A DNA stretch of 64,000 bases, from NCBI RefSeq assembly GCF_013426735.1, contig NZ_AP023272.1, positions 3,454,501-3,518,500 on the forward strand. Direction: 5' to 3'. Below the pieces are notes generated by a model. That model searched no databases, was not told where the DNA came from, and saw only the letters and a list, made by a program, of their open reading frames with translations. Within the stretch, counting starts at the first letter, position 1. Each line of letters begins with the position of its first letter. This DNA is from Agrobacterium vitis (GTDB taxonomy: Bacteria; Pseudomonadota; Alphaproteobacteria; Rhizobiales; Rhizobiaceae). Of this stretch, positions 17,789-24,690 are shown in pieces. Position numbers and translations under genes: made by a program.

Positions 17789-19285
17789 TCATTTCATCGT
17801 TGGCATGACGAACTCGGCACCGTCTTTAATTCCTGAAGGCCAGCGGCTGGTGACGGTCTTGGTGCGGGTCCAGAATTTGATCGAGTCCGTACCATGCTGG
17901 TTGAGGTCACCGAAGGAAGACGCCTTCCAACCGCCGAAGGAGTGATAGGCTAGCGGCACGGGGATCGGCACATTGATGCCGACCATGCCGATATTGATGC
18001 GGCTGGCGAAATCGCGGGCCGCATCGCCATCGCGGGTGTAGATGGCAACGCCATTGCCATATTCATGCTTCATCGGCAGATCGAGCGCTTCTTCATAGTT
18101 CTTGGCGCGTACCACGGAGAGAACGGGCCCAAAAATCTCGGTCTTGTAGATGTCCATGTCTGGCGTGACGTTATCGAACAGGCAGCCGCCGACGAAATTG
18201 CCGTTTTCATAGCCCTGAAGCTTGAAATCGCGGCCATCGACAACCAGCTTCGCCCCTGCTTCCACGCCGCTGTCAATCAGGCCCAGAATACGGTCACGCG
18301 CTTCCTTGGTAATGACAGGACCCATATCCGCCTTGTCATCGGTATAGGGACCGATGCGCAGGCTCTCGATCATCGGGGTCAGCTTGGCGATCAACCGGTC
18401 CGCTGTTTCTTCACCAACCGGAACGGCAACCGAAATGGCCATGCAACGCTCGCCAGCCGAGCCATAGCCCGCGCCCATCAGCGCATTAGCGGCCTGATCC
18501 AGATCGGCATCGGGCATGATGATCATATGGTTCTTGGCACCGCCGAAGCATTGGGCGCGCTTGCCGTTGGCAGCAGCCGTGCCATAAACGTAGCGGGCAA
18601 TCGGGGTGGAGCCGACGAAGGAAATTGCACCGATGTCGGGATGGGTCAGCAGGCCATCGACAGCAGCCTTGTCGCCGTTGACGACATTCAGAATACCAGC
18701 AGGCAGACCCGCTTCAATCATCAGTTCGGCAAGACGCATCGGCACGGACGGATCGCGCTCGGAAGGCTTGAGGATAAAGGCATTGCCGCAAGCGATGGCC
18801 GGGGCAAACATCCACATCGGGATCATCGCCGGAAAGTTGAACGGGGTAATGCCAGCGCCAATGCCCACAGCCTGACGGATCGAATACATATCAATATTGG
18901 GGCCTGCGCCTTCGGTAAACTCGCTCTTCGACAGGTGCGGAATGCCGATAACGAATTCACAGACTTCCAGGCCACGGACGATATCGCCCTTGGCGTCTTC
19001 AATGGTCTTGCCATGTTCACGCGACAGCATTTCGGCCAGCTCATCCATATGGGTGTTGAGCAGTTCGACGAACTTCATGAACACACGGGCGCGGCGCTGC
19101 GGATTGGTGGCGGCCCATTTCGGCTGGGCGGCCTTGGCGTTTTCCACCGCTGCGTTCAACTCGTCTGCGCTGGCCAGCGAGATTTCGCCCTGCACCTCAC
19201 CCGTGGCAGGGTTAAAAATCGGCTGCTTGCGGCCAGAGGTGCCAGCCACGGCCTTGCCGCCAATAAAATGCCCGATCTGATACAT
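17789..19285 (-). CDS. mmsA: Methylmalonate-semialdehyde dehydrogenase (CoA-acylating)
   Basis: The enzyme converts (methyl)malonate semialdehyde with CoA and NAD to propionyl- or acetyl-CoA, in valine or myo-inositol degradation. The 498-residue ALDH has GITPFNFPAMIPMWMFAPAIACGNAFILKPSE, FVGSTPIARYVY (NAD-binding), and the catalytic Cys in GAGYGSAGERCMAISVAVPVG, all typical of MmsA/IolA. ATG 19285 follows AGGAGGAAA; the open frame upstream was rejected. A LysR gene lies head-to-head 101 bp away, and an inverted repeat sits between them. No other valine or inositol genes are adjacent. Confidence 0.93.
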   Translation of the reverse strand: MYQIGHFIGGKAVAGTSGRKQPIFNPATGEVQGEISLASADELNAAVENAKAAQPKWAATNPQRRARVFMKFVELLNTHMDELAEMLSREHGKTIEDAKGDIVRGLEVCEFVIGIPHLSKSEFTEGAGPNIDMYSIRQAVGIGAGITPFNFPAMIPMWMFAPAIACGNAFILKPSERDPSVPMRLAELMIEAGLPAGILNVVNGDKAAVDGLLTHPDIGAISFVGSTPIARYVYGTAAANGKRAQCFGGAKNHMIIMPDADLDQAANALMGAGYGSAGERCMAISVAVPVGEETADRLIAKLTPMIESLRIGPYTDDKADMGPVITKEARDRILGLIDSGVEAGAKLVVDGRDFKLQGYENGNFVGGCLFDNVTPDMDIYKTEIFGPVLSVVRAKNYEEALDLPMKHEYGNGVAIYTRDGDAARDFASRINIGMVGINVPIPVPLAYHSFGGWKASSFGDLNQHGTDSIKFWTRTKTVTSRWPSGIKDGAEFVMPTMK

Positions 19286-19332
19286 GGGTTTCCTCCTGAG
19301 TGTTTTTGATAGGCCACTATCGCGCTTTAATT

Positions 19333-19371
19333 TGCACAACGCAACGCGATGATTTACGCATCCGTTGTGCA
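19333..19371. promoter_or_regulatory. Inverted repeat in the mmsA / LysR divergent promoter region
   Basis: TGCACAAC (19333-19340) and GTTGTGCA (19364-19371) are exact complements about 31 bp apart centre to centre. They end 15 bp before the regulator start and about 48 bp from the mmsA start. This geometry suits a LysR-type tetramer; binding is inferred. Confidence 0.55.
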
Positions 19372-19386
19372 TAAATGGATGCTGTT

Positions 19387-20268
19387 ATGAATTGGGATGA
19401 CGTTCGCATTTTTCTGGCCATTGCCCGCACGGGGCAAATTCTGGCCGCCTCAAAACGGTTGGGGCTGAACCACGCCACGCTCTCACGCCGCTTGACGGCG
19501 CTGGAAGATGCGCTGAAAACACGGCTGTTCATTCGCCGCACCAATGGCTGCGAATTGACCGCGGAGGGCGAGGTGTTTTTGGCCTCCGCCGAGCGGATGG
19601 AAACCGAAATGCTGGAAGCCCAAGCCCGCCTTGGCCGCACCGATGCCAAGGTGGCAGGCACGGTGCGCATTGGCGCGCCGGATGGGTTTGGCGTGTTTTT
19701 TCTGGCCTCCAAGCTGGGGGATTTGATTGAGCGGCACCCGGAATTGAAAATCCAGCTGGTGCCGGTGCCACGCTCGTTTTCGCTGTCACAGCGCGAGGCC
19801 GATATTGCTGTGACGTTGGAGCGGCCCGATCAGGGCCGCCTCGTCTCGGCCCATCTGACCGATTACAGCTTGGCGCTTTACGCCTCCCGCCAGTATATTG
19901 AGCGCCACGGGTTGCCGGAGACGGTGGAGGCCCTCAAGGATCATCACCGCATTGGCTATGTGGAAGACCTGATCTTCACGCCATCGCTGAATTTTACCGG
20001 CGAAATCATGCGCAACTGGAACGCCAGCTTTGAGATTTCCTCCGCCATCGGCCAGACGGAAGCGGTGCTGGCAGGCGCTGGCATCGGTATTTTGCACAGC
20101 TACATCGCGCGGCAGCATCACGATCTGGTCCGCATTCTGCCCGACATCACCTTGCACCGCGCCTATTGGACCACCTATCATGAAAGCCTGCGCGATCTGG
20201 CCCGCATTCGCACCGTGGTGGATTACTTAAGGGAACGGGTCGATCAGGATCGCGGTATCTTTTTATAA
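19387..20268 (+). CDS. LysR-family regulator, probable activator of mmsA
   Basis: This 293-residue LysR protein starts with MNWDDVRIFLAIARTGQILA. Its winged HTH reads ASKRLGLNHATLSRRLTALEDALKTRLFIRR, followed by the linker helix. The effector domain reads VRIGAPDGFGVFFLASKL ... ADIAVTLERP ... GAGIGILHSYIA. ATG 19387 was preferred over one 12 nt earlier because family members begin at MNWDD. The head-to-head arrangement with mmsA and the shared inverted repeat point to local regulation (inference). The OsmC gene follows 14 bp downstream, possibly in the same transcript. Confidence 0.88.
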   Translation: MNWDDVRIFLAIARTGQILAASKRLGLNHATLSRRLTALEDALKTRLFIRRTNGCELTAEGEVFLASAERMETEMLEAQARLGRTDAKVAGTVRIGAPDGFGVFFLASKLGDLIERHPELKIQLVPVPRSFSLSQREADIAVTLERPDQGRLVSAHLTDYSLALYASRQYIERHGLPETVEALKDHHRIGYVEDLIFTPSLNFTGEIMRNWNASFEISSAIGQTEAVLAGAGIGILHSYIARQHHDLVRILPDITLHRAYWTTYHESLRDLARIRTVVDYLRERVDQDRGIFL

Positions 20269-20282
20269 CCAGGATAAGCATC

Positions 20283-20714
20283 ATGGCCGAGATCAAGATG
20301 AAAACCCGCCCGGTGGGCGCCACCGCCGTAATCGGTCGCACCGGTTTTCCGCAAATCACCTCGGCCACCGGCGGTGAGCTGGCCATCGTCACCGGCCCGT
20401 CACAACCGGGCTTCAACCCGCTGGACCTGCTCTACGCCTCGCTGGCCGGTTGCCTGACGATCAGTGCGCGCCTTGCCGCCAGCGAAATGGGAGTGATGGA
20501 CAGGATCAGCGAAATTACCGCCAAAGTGACGGGTGAAAAGGCCAAGGCAGGCCTGTCTCGGGTTGAGCGTTTCGACATCACCCTGACCATCAAGGGCGAG
20601 ATTGATGACGAGACCCGCAAGGCCATTGCCGACAGGGCCGAGCATGAGATCTGCACCGTCAGCAATACAATTTCCGGTAATCCGCAGTTTGTGACCACGC
20701 TACTTCAATCATAG
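20283..20714 (+). CDS. OsmC-family peroxiredoxin-like protein
   Basis: This 143-residue OsmC/Ohr-fold protein has GPSQPGFNPLDLLYASLAGCLTISARLAA, with the conserved Cys in AGCLT. The second Cys lies in HEICTVSNTISGNPQF, the other half of the peroxidatic pair. OsmC proteins reduce organic hydroperoxides. It lies directly after the LysR gene. Its 3' end overlaps the convergent DUF1007 gene by 6 bp. Confidence 0.88.
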   Translation: MAEIKMKTRPVGATAVIGRTGFPQITSATGGELAIVTGPSQPGFNPLDLLYASLAGCLTISARLAASEMGVMDRISEITAKVTGEKAKAGLSRVERFDITLTIKGEIDDETRKAIADRAEHEICTVSNTISGNPQFVTTLLQS

Positions 20715-21329
20715 AGACGGATCACAGGTCAGGGTTATCCGCTCCGGCACAACCAGCCCGGCAAAATAGGCATGGGCCGGGTTTGGCGCACGGCTGGTCC
20801 GGCACTGGCCACCATCGCCGCGAATCTGAAGCCCACCGGCCTCGGCCAGACGGAAAGCGGCGACATAGTCCTTGTCCTTGACCTCCAGATCAAGGCTTTT
20901 GCCGCGCAGATCCACCGGTCCGGCCAGGCTGAAAGCAAAGGTGACAGTCACGACATTCCCATGGATCTCAGCGGTAAAGCCCACCGGCTGCAACCGCGCC
21001 GCCTGCCTGCCATCCACCGACAATTCGGTGAAAAACCGCTTGCGGCCAAGATCGGCAATCAGCTTGTCGCGCAGGGCCGAGGCCTCCTCGGCGGTAAACT
21101 GGCTGTTGCGGTCGCGGTCATAGCGATCCAGCAGAACACGGCTATAGGCCGCATCGAAGGACCAGCTTTCACCGACCCCCGTCAACACCCCATGATGCAT
21201 ATCGAACAGCACCCTCAGCGTGATGGCGATGTCTGGATGCGCCAGCACCGGAAAGGCAGACAGCAGACTGAAAGTCAGCGTGGCTGCAAGCGCGGTCTTG
21301 CGGCGAAAGGCAAGTGGCAAACGGCTCAT
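20709..21329 (-). CDS. DUF1007 family periplasmic protein
   Basis: The 206-residue protein has a signal peptide (TALAATLTFSLLSAFPVLAHP). The mature part is DUF1007-like: an N-terminal HPDIAI, DRYDRDRNSQFTAEEASALRD, which could be an EF-hand-like loop, FFTELSVDGR, and the C-terminal TCDPSL. Members are usually encoded beside nickel/cobalt-type membrane transporters and are thought to be periplasmic partners; their exact function is unknown. It is the last gene of a three-gene unit with HupE and an unknown membrane protein, starting inside the stop of the previous gene (4-nt overlap). Confidence 0.75.
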   Translation of the reverse strand: MSRLPLAFRRKTALAATLTFSLLSAFPVLAHPDIAITLRVLFDMHHGVLTGVGESWSFDAAYSRVLLDRYDRDRNSQFTAEEASALRDKLIADLGRKRFFTELSVDGRQAARLQPVGFTAEIHGNVVTVTFAFSLAGPVDLRGKSLDLEVKDKDYVAAFRLAEAGGLQIRGDGGQCRTSRAPNPAHAYFAGLVVPERITLTCDPSL

Positions 21330-22117
21330 GGCAACCTCCCCTCACCCGAATCCGGCCCCAGCACCGGTCTCTGGGGACCATAGCGGTCCAGGGATTTGAA
21401 CAGGGGCTCAAAACCTGAAAAATCATCGCTGGCAGCAGGAGGTTCCACGAAGGGCGGCGGGGTGAGTGTGGTCTGTTTCGAGGCCATGTAAGCACCGCCG
21501 TACAGCATGCCGATGGCAAGCAACCAGCTGCCATAAACTCGCGAGGCAATCCTGGTCCAGGCGGCAGTGACGATACCAGCAACAAGACCGGACACCAGCA
21601 ACAGCCAAAGCGCGGCAGACAGCGCCAAGGGCAGATAGAGCCGGTCATGCAGGCTTGGATCGGAAAAAGAGATCGCCAGCGAAAGAGCGATCCCAAGCAC
21701 CGGCAACAGCGCCAGACCGGACCAGAACCGCAGCGGAAATGGTAAGACCAGAATTGCGCCCGCCAACAGACAGGCCAAGGGGCCAACCAGAAAGAAATGG
21801 CTGGGCGCTGCGGGCAAAGGCGCCAGAAGCTGCATCCACATATCGCGCCAGACAAAACCGGCGACAAGGGCCGCCACCAGCACCAGCAGAGCCAGCGGCA
21901 ATCGCCGTCTCGGCAATTGCCCCAGAATGAAGCCTGTGCCGATCAAGGGCAGCAGGCGTTCAATGGTAAACGTGGTCGATAGCAGCCAATGGTCCAGCGT
22001 CTCCTGGTCAAGCCAGGTCCACACTGCCGAGGCGCATATCCCGATTGCCCCAAGCAATGCCAGAATGGCGAGGCCCACCGGCAGATATCGAGCAAGGGGT
22101 CCGCCCGGCTTTGCCAT
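21326..22117 (-). CDS. Unknown polytopic membrane protein between HupE and DUF1007 genes
   Basis: This 263-residue protein has about seven hydrophobic segments (for example YLPVGLAILALLGAIGICASAVW, LPLALLVLVAALVAGFVW, FFLVGPLACLLAGAILVLPF, LALLPVLGIALSLAISF). A hydrophilic Pro-rich C-terminal tail of about 45 residues follows. I see no His-rich metal loop and no recognised family motif. Its ATG overlaps the HupE stop as TGATG, and its own stop overlaps the DUF1007 start, so translation of all three is coupled. Location suggests it is a component of the same membrane system, perhaps a diverged NicO- or HupE-like subunit. That is speculation. Confidence 0.75.
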   Translation of the reverse strand: MAKPGGPLARYLPVGLAILALLGAIGICASAVWTWLDQETLDHWLLSTTFTIERLLPLIGTGFILGQLPRRRLPLALLVLVAALVAGFVWRDMWMQLLAPLPAAPSHFFLVGPLACLLAGAILVLPFPLRFWSGLALLPVLGIALSLAISFSDPSLHDRLYLPLALSAALWLLLVSGLVAGIVTAAWTRIASRVYGSWLLAIGMLYGGAYMASKQTTLTPPPFVEPPAASDDFSGFEPLFKSLDRYGPQRPVLGPDSGEGRLP

Positions 22118-22725
22118 CAGGTTACAAGGAAATAAAGGCCGCCGATGGCGATCAACCCGCCGGGAATACGAACCATGCGCTCTCCCAAGGCCCGCGACAC
22201 ACCAAGCCCGACGGCAATACCAGCAAGATGGATCAGGCCGGTGGCAATCACGAAGCCGATGGCAAAATCGGCGGGATCGGCGGCAATTGGCAATTCGGCG
22301 CCGTGCGCATAGCCGTGGCAGATGGCAAACAGGCCGATAACCGTCAGCGCCAGCCATTCCGGCGGCCGCCAGACCAGCGCAATCGCTGCGCCCAGCACGA
22401 CGATGGAGAGCGCGATTCCGGTTTCAATCGCCGGCAGCGGCACACCGGCAATGCCGAGAATGCCACCCAGGACCATGATCAGCGGAAAGGTGATTGGCAG
22501 CGCCCAGACATTGCGGCCACCCAGTTGCGCGCCCCAGAGACCGACGGAAAACATCGCCAGAAGATGATCGGCACCCGACAGGGGATGTTCGAAGCCTTGC
22601 AGGAACCCACCGGCACCGCCCTGGACGATATGCGCCTCGGCAATGCCCGGCATCAAGGCGACAAGCAATGCAACAGAGGCAAGCCGCCCTGCGCCGACGA
22701 TCTGACGTTTAAAGTTTTCCCGCAT
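22117..22725 (-). CDS. HupE/UreJ family membrane protein (copy 1)
   Basis: HupE/UreJ proteins are small membrane permeases associated with nickel or cobalt uptake. This 202-residue copy has a cleavable-looking leader (ASVALLVALMPGIAEAH). The family signature follows, GFEHPLSGADHLLAMFSVGLWGAQ, then ICHGYAHGAE, with the His and Asp residues expected to bind metal. I chose ATG 22725 (GGGAGATC upstream); the open frame further upstream reads low-similarity sequence. It heads the operon with the unknown membrane protein and the DUF1007 protein. A second HupE gene runs divergently 293 bp away. Confidence 0.85.
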   Translation of the reverse strand: MRENFKRQIVGAGRLASVALLVALMPGIAEAHIVQGGAGGFLQGFEHPLSGADHLLAMFSVGLWGAQLGGRNVWALPITFPLIMVLGGILGIAGVPLPAIETGIALSIVVLGAAIALVWRPPEWLALTVIGLFAICHGYAHGAELPIAADPADFAIGFVIATGLIHLAGIAVGLGVSRALGERMVRIPGGLIAIGGLYFLVT

Positions 22726-22806
22726 ATCCGATCTCCCGAATTGAATGGCTGCCCTGCTTTTCTGTCCTGCTCTGCCTTTGGCTGCCACCTTATGCAGACT
22801 GTTTCT

Positions 22807-22825
22807 GCGACCAAATTGTGGTCGC
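22807..22825. promoter_or_regulatory. Inverted repeat between the two divergent HupE genes
   Basis: GCGACCA and TGGTCGC (7-bp arms, 5-bp spacer AATTG) lie about 80 bp upstream of HupE copy 1. It is a possible operator. It does not match the NikR or Nur consensus as I know them. I saw no cobalamin or NiCo riboswitch in this gap. Confidence 0.4.
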
Positions 22826-23018
22826 GAAATGCATGGAACCTGTTTGCACCTGATCAAGCCAGAAAGAAAGCTTCGACGATAACAGCCGGACGTTGTCAGT
22901 GCCCAGGGCGTCACTTATACCCCATATTTTACAGTTATAGGCCAATCTTCCCAAAAACGGGCTTCCAAAAAACGGCTTCCAAAAAGTCTTCGAGAAAAAC
23001 GGCAAGGGCAAAGCGACA

Positions 23019-23687
23019 ATGACCGCATTTCATCCAAGGAAAATCCCGGGCCATTTCCAAGAGTATTTTCTGAGACGTTTCAGGGTGATCAACGGATTAC
23101 CCTTGCGCCTGATGATCGCCTTGCTGGGCTTTGCAGGCAGCGCCGCACCGGCCTTTGCCCATGTGCTAGGTGGCCCGATGGGCGGCTTCGGCAGCGGGTT
23201 CGAGCATCCGCTGCTGGGCGCCGATCACTTCCTGGCGATGCTGGCGGTCGGTCTCTGGGGCGCACAGATGGGTGGCCGCTCTGTCTGGACCCTGCCCGCC
23301 ACCTTCCCGCTGATCATGTGCATCGGCGGCGTGATTGGTATGTTGGCCGACATTCCCGACCCGTTGATTTCCGGCGGCATAGCGCTCTCGCTACTGGCAC
23401 TGGGTGCTGCCATCGCCGCCAACTGGAAAGCCCCCGAATTCGCCTCGCTTTCGATCATCACGCTGTTTGCGCTGTTCCATGGCTATCCCCATGGCAAAAT
23501 GGCCCCCAACGCCACCGACCCCGCCGCCTACACCGTCGGCTTCGTCGTCGCCACCGGCATGATCCACATCCTCGGCATCGCCATCGGCTACGGGCTGGGC
23601 CGGCTCTATAACGGCATGGTGGTCCGCGCGCTGGGCGGGCTTATCGTGGTCGCGGGGGTGTATTATCTGGTGACGGGACAGATGTAA
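23019..23687 (+). CDS. HupE/UreJ family membrane protein (copy 2)
   Basis: This 222-residue paralogue of copy 1 has a leader (MIALLGFAGSAAPAFAH) followed by the HupE signature GFEHPLLGADHFLAMLAVGLWGAQ. FHGYPHGK then replaces the CHGYAHGAE of copy 1. About six membrane segments are visible, ending in GGLIVVAGVYYLVTG. The same blocks line up with copy 1 along the whole length, so the pair arose by duplication. The start is uncertain: ATG 23019 gives a 31-residue basic N-terminus, while ATG 23112 gives a standard signal peptide. It is transcribed away from copy 1. Confidence 0.85.
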   Translation: MTAFHPRKIPGHFQEYFLRRFRVINGLPLRLMIALLGFAGSAAPAFAHVLGGPMGGFGSGFEHPLLGADHFLAMLAVGLWGAQMGGRSVWTLPATFPLIMCIGGVIGMLADIPDPLISGGIALSLLALGAAIAANWKAPEFASLSIITLFALFHGYPHGKMAPNATDPAAYTVGFVVATGMIHILGIAIGYGLGRLYNGMVVRALGGLIVVAGVYYLVTGQM

Positions 23688-23752
23688 TATTCAAAACGAA
23701 ACCGAACAAACGGTTCGCAAGCAGCTGATCTGAAAATATTGTGGAAGAAATG

Positions 23753-23828
23753 GTACGGTTGGGGGGTCTCGAACCTCCGACCTCAGGTGCCACAAACCTG
23801 CGCTCTAACCAACTGAGCTACAACCGCA
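23753..23828 (-). tRNA. tRNA-His (GUG anticodon)
   Basis: On the minus strand the acceptor TGCGGTT pairs with AACCGTA, the D-arm reads GCTCAGTTGGTTAGAGC, the anticodon loop holds GTG, and the T-arm is GGAGG TTCGAGA CCCCC. The base at 23829 is G, which supplies the extra G-1 of tRNA-His opposite C73. The CCA is not fully encoded. Confidence 0.93.
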
Positions 23829-23935
23829 CATCAAGCGCTAGCGCTTTCGAGGGGTCACATACGGGGCGTGGGAGAATTTTTCAAGCCCCTTTTTACGCTT
23901 CCCCATTTATTTACAGATCACTGGCGGCGACGGCA

Positions 23936-23962
23936 ATAAAAAGGGCCGGACGAACCGACCCT
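23936..23962 (-). terminator. Rho-independent terminator after the phasin gene
   Basis: The minus-strand stem AGGGtCGG / CCGgCCCT has a short TTCGT-type loop and is followed by TTTTTA. It lies 30 bp past the phasin stop. Confidence 0.75.
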
Positions 23963-23992
23963 CTCATCTTCATCAATATCTGACCGAAAAGA

Positions 23993-24442
23993 TCAGGAGA
24001 CCTTGAAGCTGGACATTGCCTTTTCAGCGGCTTCCTTGCCGGGCTTTGCCACGGTTTCGGCAACCTTCTTGACGGTTTCCTGCATGGCCTTGGCCTGCTC
24101 GACGGTGACTTCAGCCTGCTTGCGGATGAACGCGGTCTGCAATTCGACCAGCTCAGCAACAGACTTGACGCCCATCAGGGCTTCCATGTGCGATAGGGAC
24201 AGCTCGGCATTGGTGCGCAGGGCGTCGATTGCCTTGAGGCCAAGTTCCATGCTGCCGCTCTGGGCGCTCTGCAACGTGGCTTCAACCGTCTTGGTGGCGT
24301 CTTCGGCAGCGGTCTTCATCTTGGCATAGGCTTCCTTGGACTGAGCAGCGCCCTTCTCGGTGAAGTCGCGCAGGCTGTCGGAAATCTTTGCAGGGTCGAA
24401 GGCAGCAGCAGAGAAAGGGGTGGATTTCGAATTGGTAGCCAT
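23993..24442 (-). CDS. Phasin family protein
   Basis: This 149-residue protein coats or regulates polyhydroxybutyrate granules. It matches the phasin_2 pattern: DFTEKGAAQSKEAYAKMKTAAEDATKTVEATLQSAQSGSMELGLKAIDALRTNAELSLSHMEALMGVKSVAELVELQTAFIRKQAE, with long amphipathic helices and no signal peptide. The Ala/Lys-rich tail KVAETVAKPGKEAAEKA is typical. The start follows a GGAGTTCC region. A large perfect inverted repeat 84-122 bp upstream is a candidate PhaR-type operator. Confidence 0.88.
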   Translation of the reverse strand: MATNSKSTPFSAAAFDPAKISDSLRDFTEKGAAQSKEAYAKMKTAAEDATKTVEATLQSAQSGSMELGLKAIDALRTNAELSLSHMEALMGVKSVAELVELQTAFIRKQAEVTVEQAKAMQETVKKVAETVAKPGKEAAEKAMSSFKVS

Positions 24443-24525
24443 GATGGAACTCCTTGGAAGGGGCTGCCTCTGGTCGCCTTAAGCTTGCAGCCCGGTGTTT
24501 TTCGATAGAGGCTATATAGCAGGAC

Positions 24526-24564
24526 TTATTGTGCGTTGCAATATTATGTTGCAACGCACAATAA
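24526..24564. promoter_or_regulatory. Perfect 16-bp inverted repeat upstream of phasin (candidate PhaR site)
   Basis: Arms TTATTGTGCGTTGCAA and TTGCAACGCACAATAA are separated by TATTATG. The TGC/GCA cores resemble the sites recognised by PhaR/AniA-type polyhydroxybutyrate regulators. That match is from memory and the role is inferred. It lies between the phasin gene and the kinase gene and could serve either. Confidence 0.55.
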
Positions 24565-24690
24565 AATAATTGCTCACATTAACCCTGTTTGGCGATAGAG
24601 GCGCTCTCCGCTGGACCCGGAGGGGGTGCGAAGTTATTAAAAATCTGTTAATTCAGAACAGTGCCGGCGAAAAAGCTCGACAGGTTGACC

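Noticed and set aside
18065..19309. Long 414-codon plus-strand frame antisense to mmsA
   Set aside because: mmsA on the other strand is a full-length, well-conserved enzyme; the antisense frame is His/Gly-rich shadow sequence typical of high-GC genes.
22726..23018. Cobalamin or NiCo riboswitch between the HupE genes
   Set aside because: The characteristic B12-box and the NiCo junction sequences were looked for by eye and not seen.
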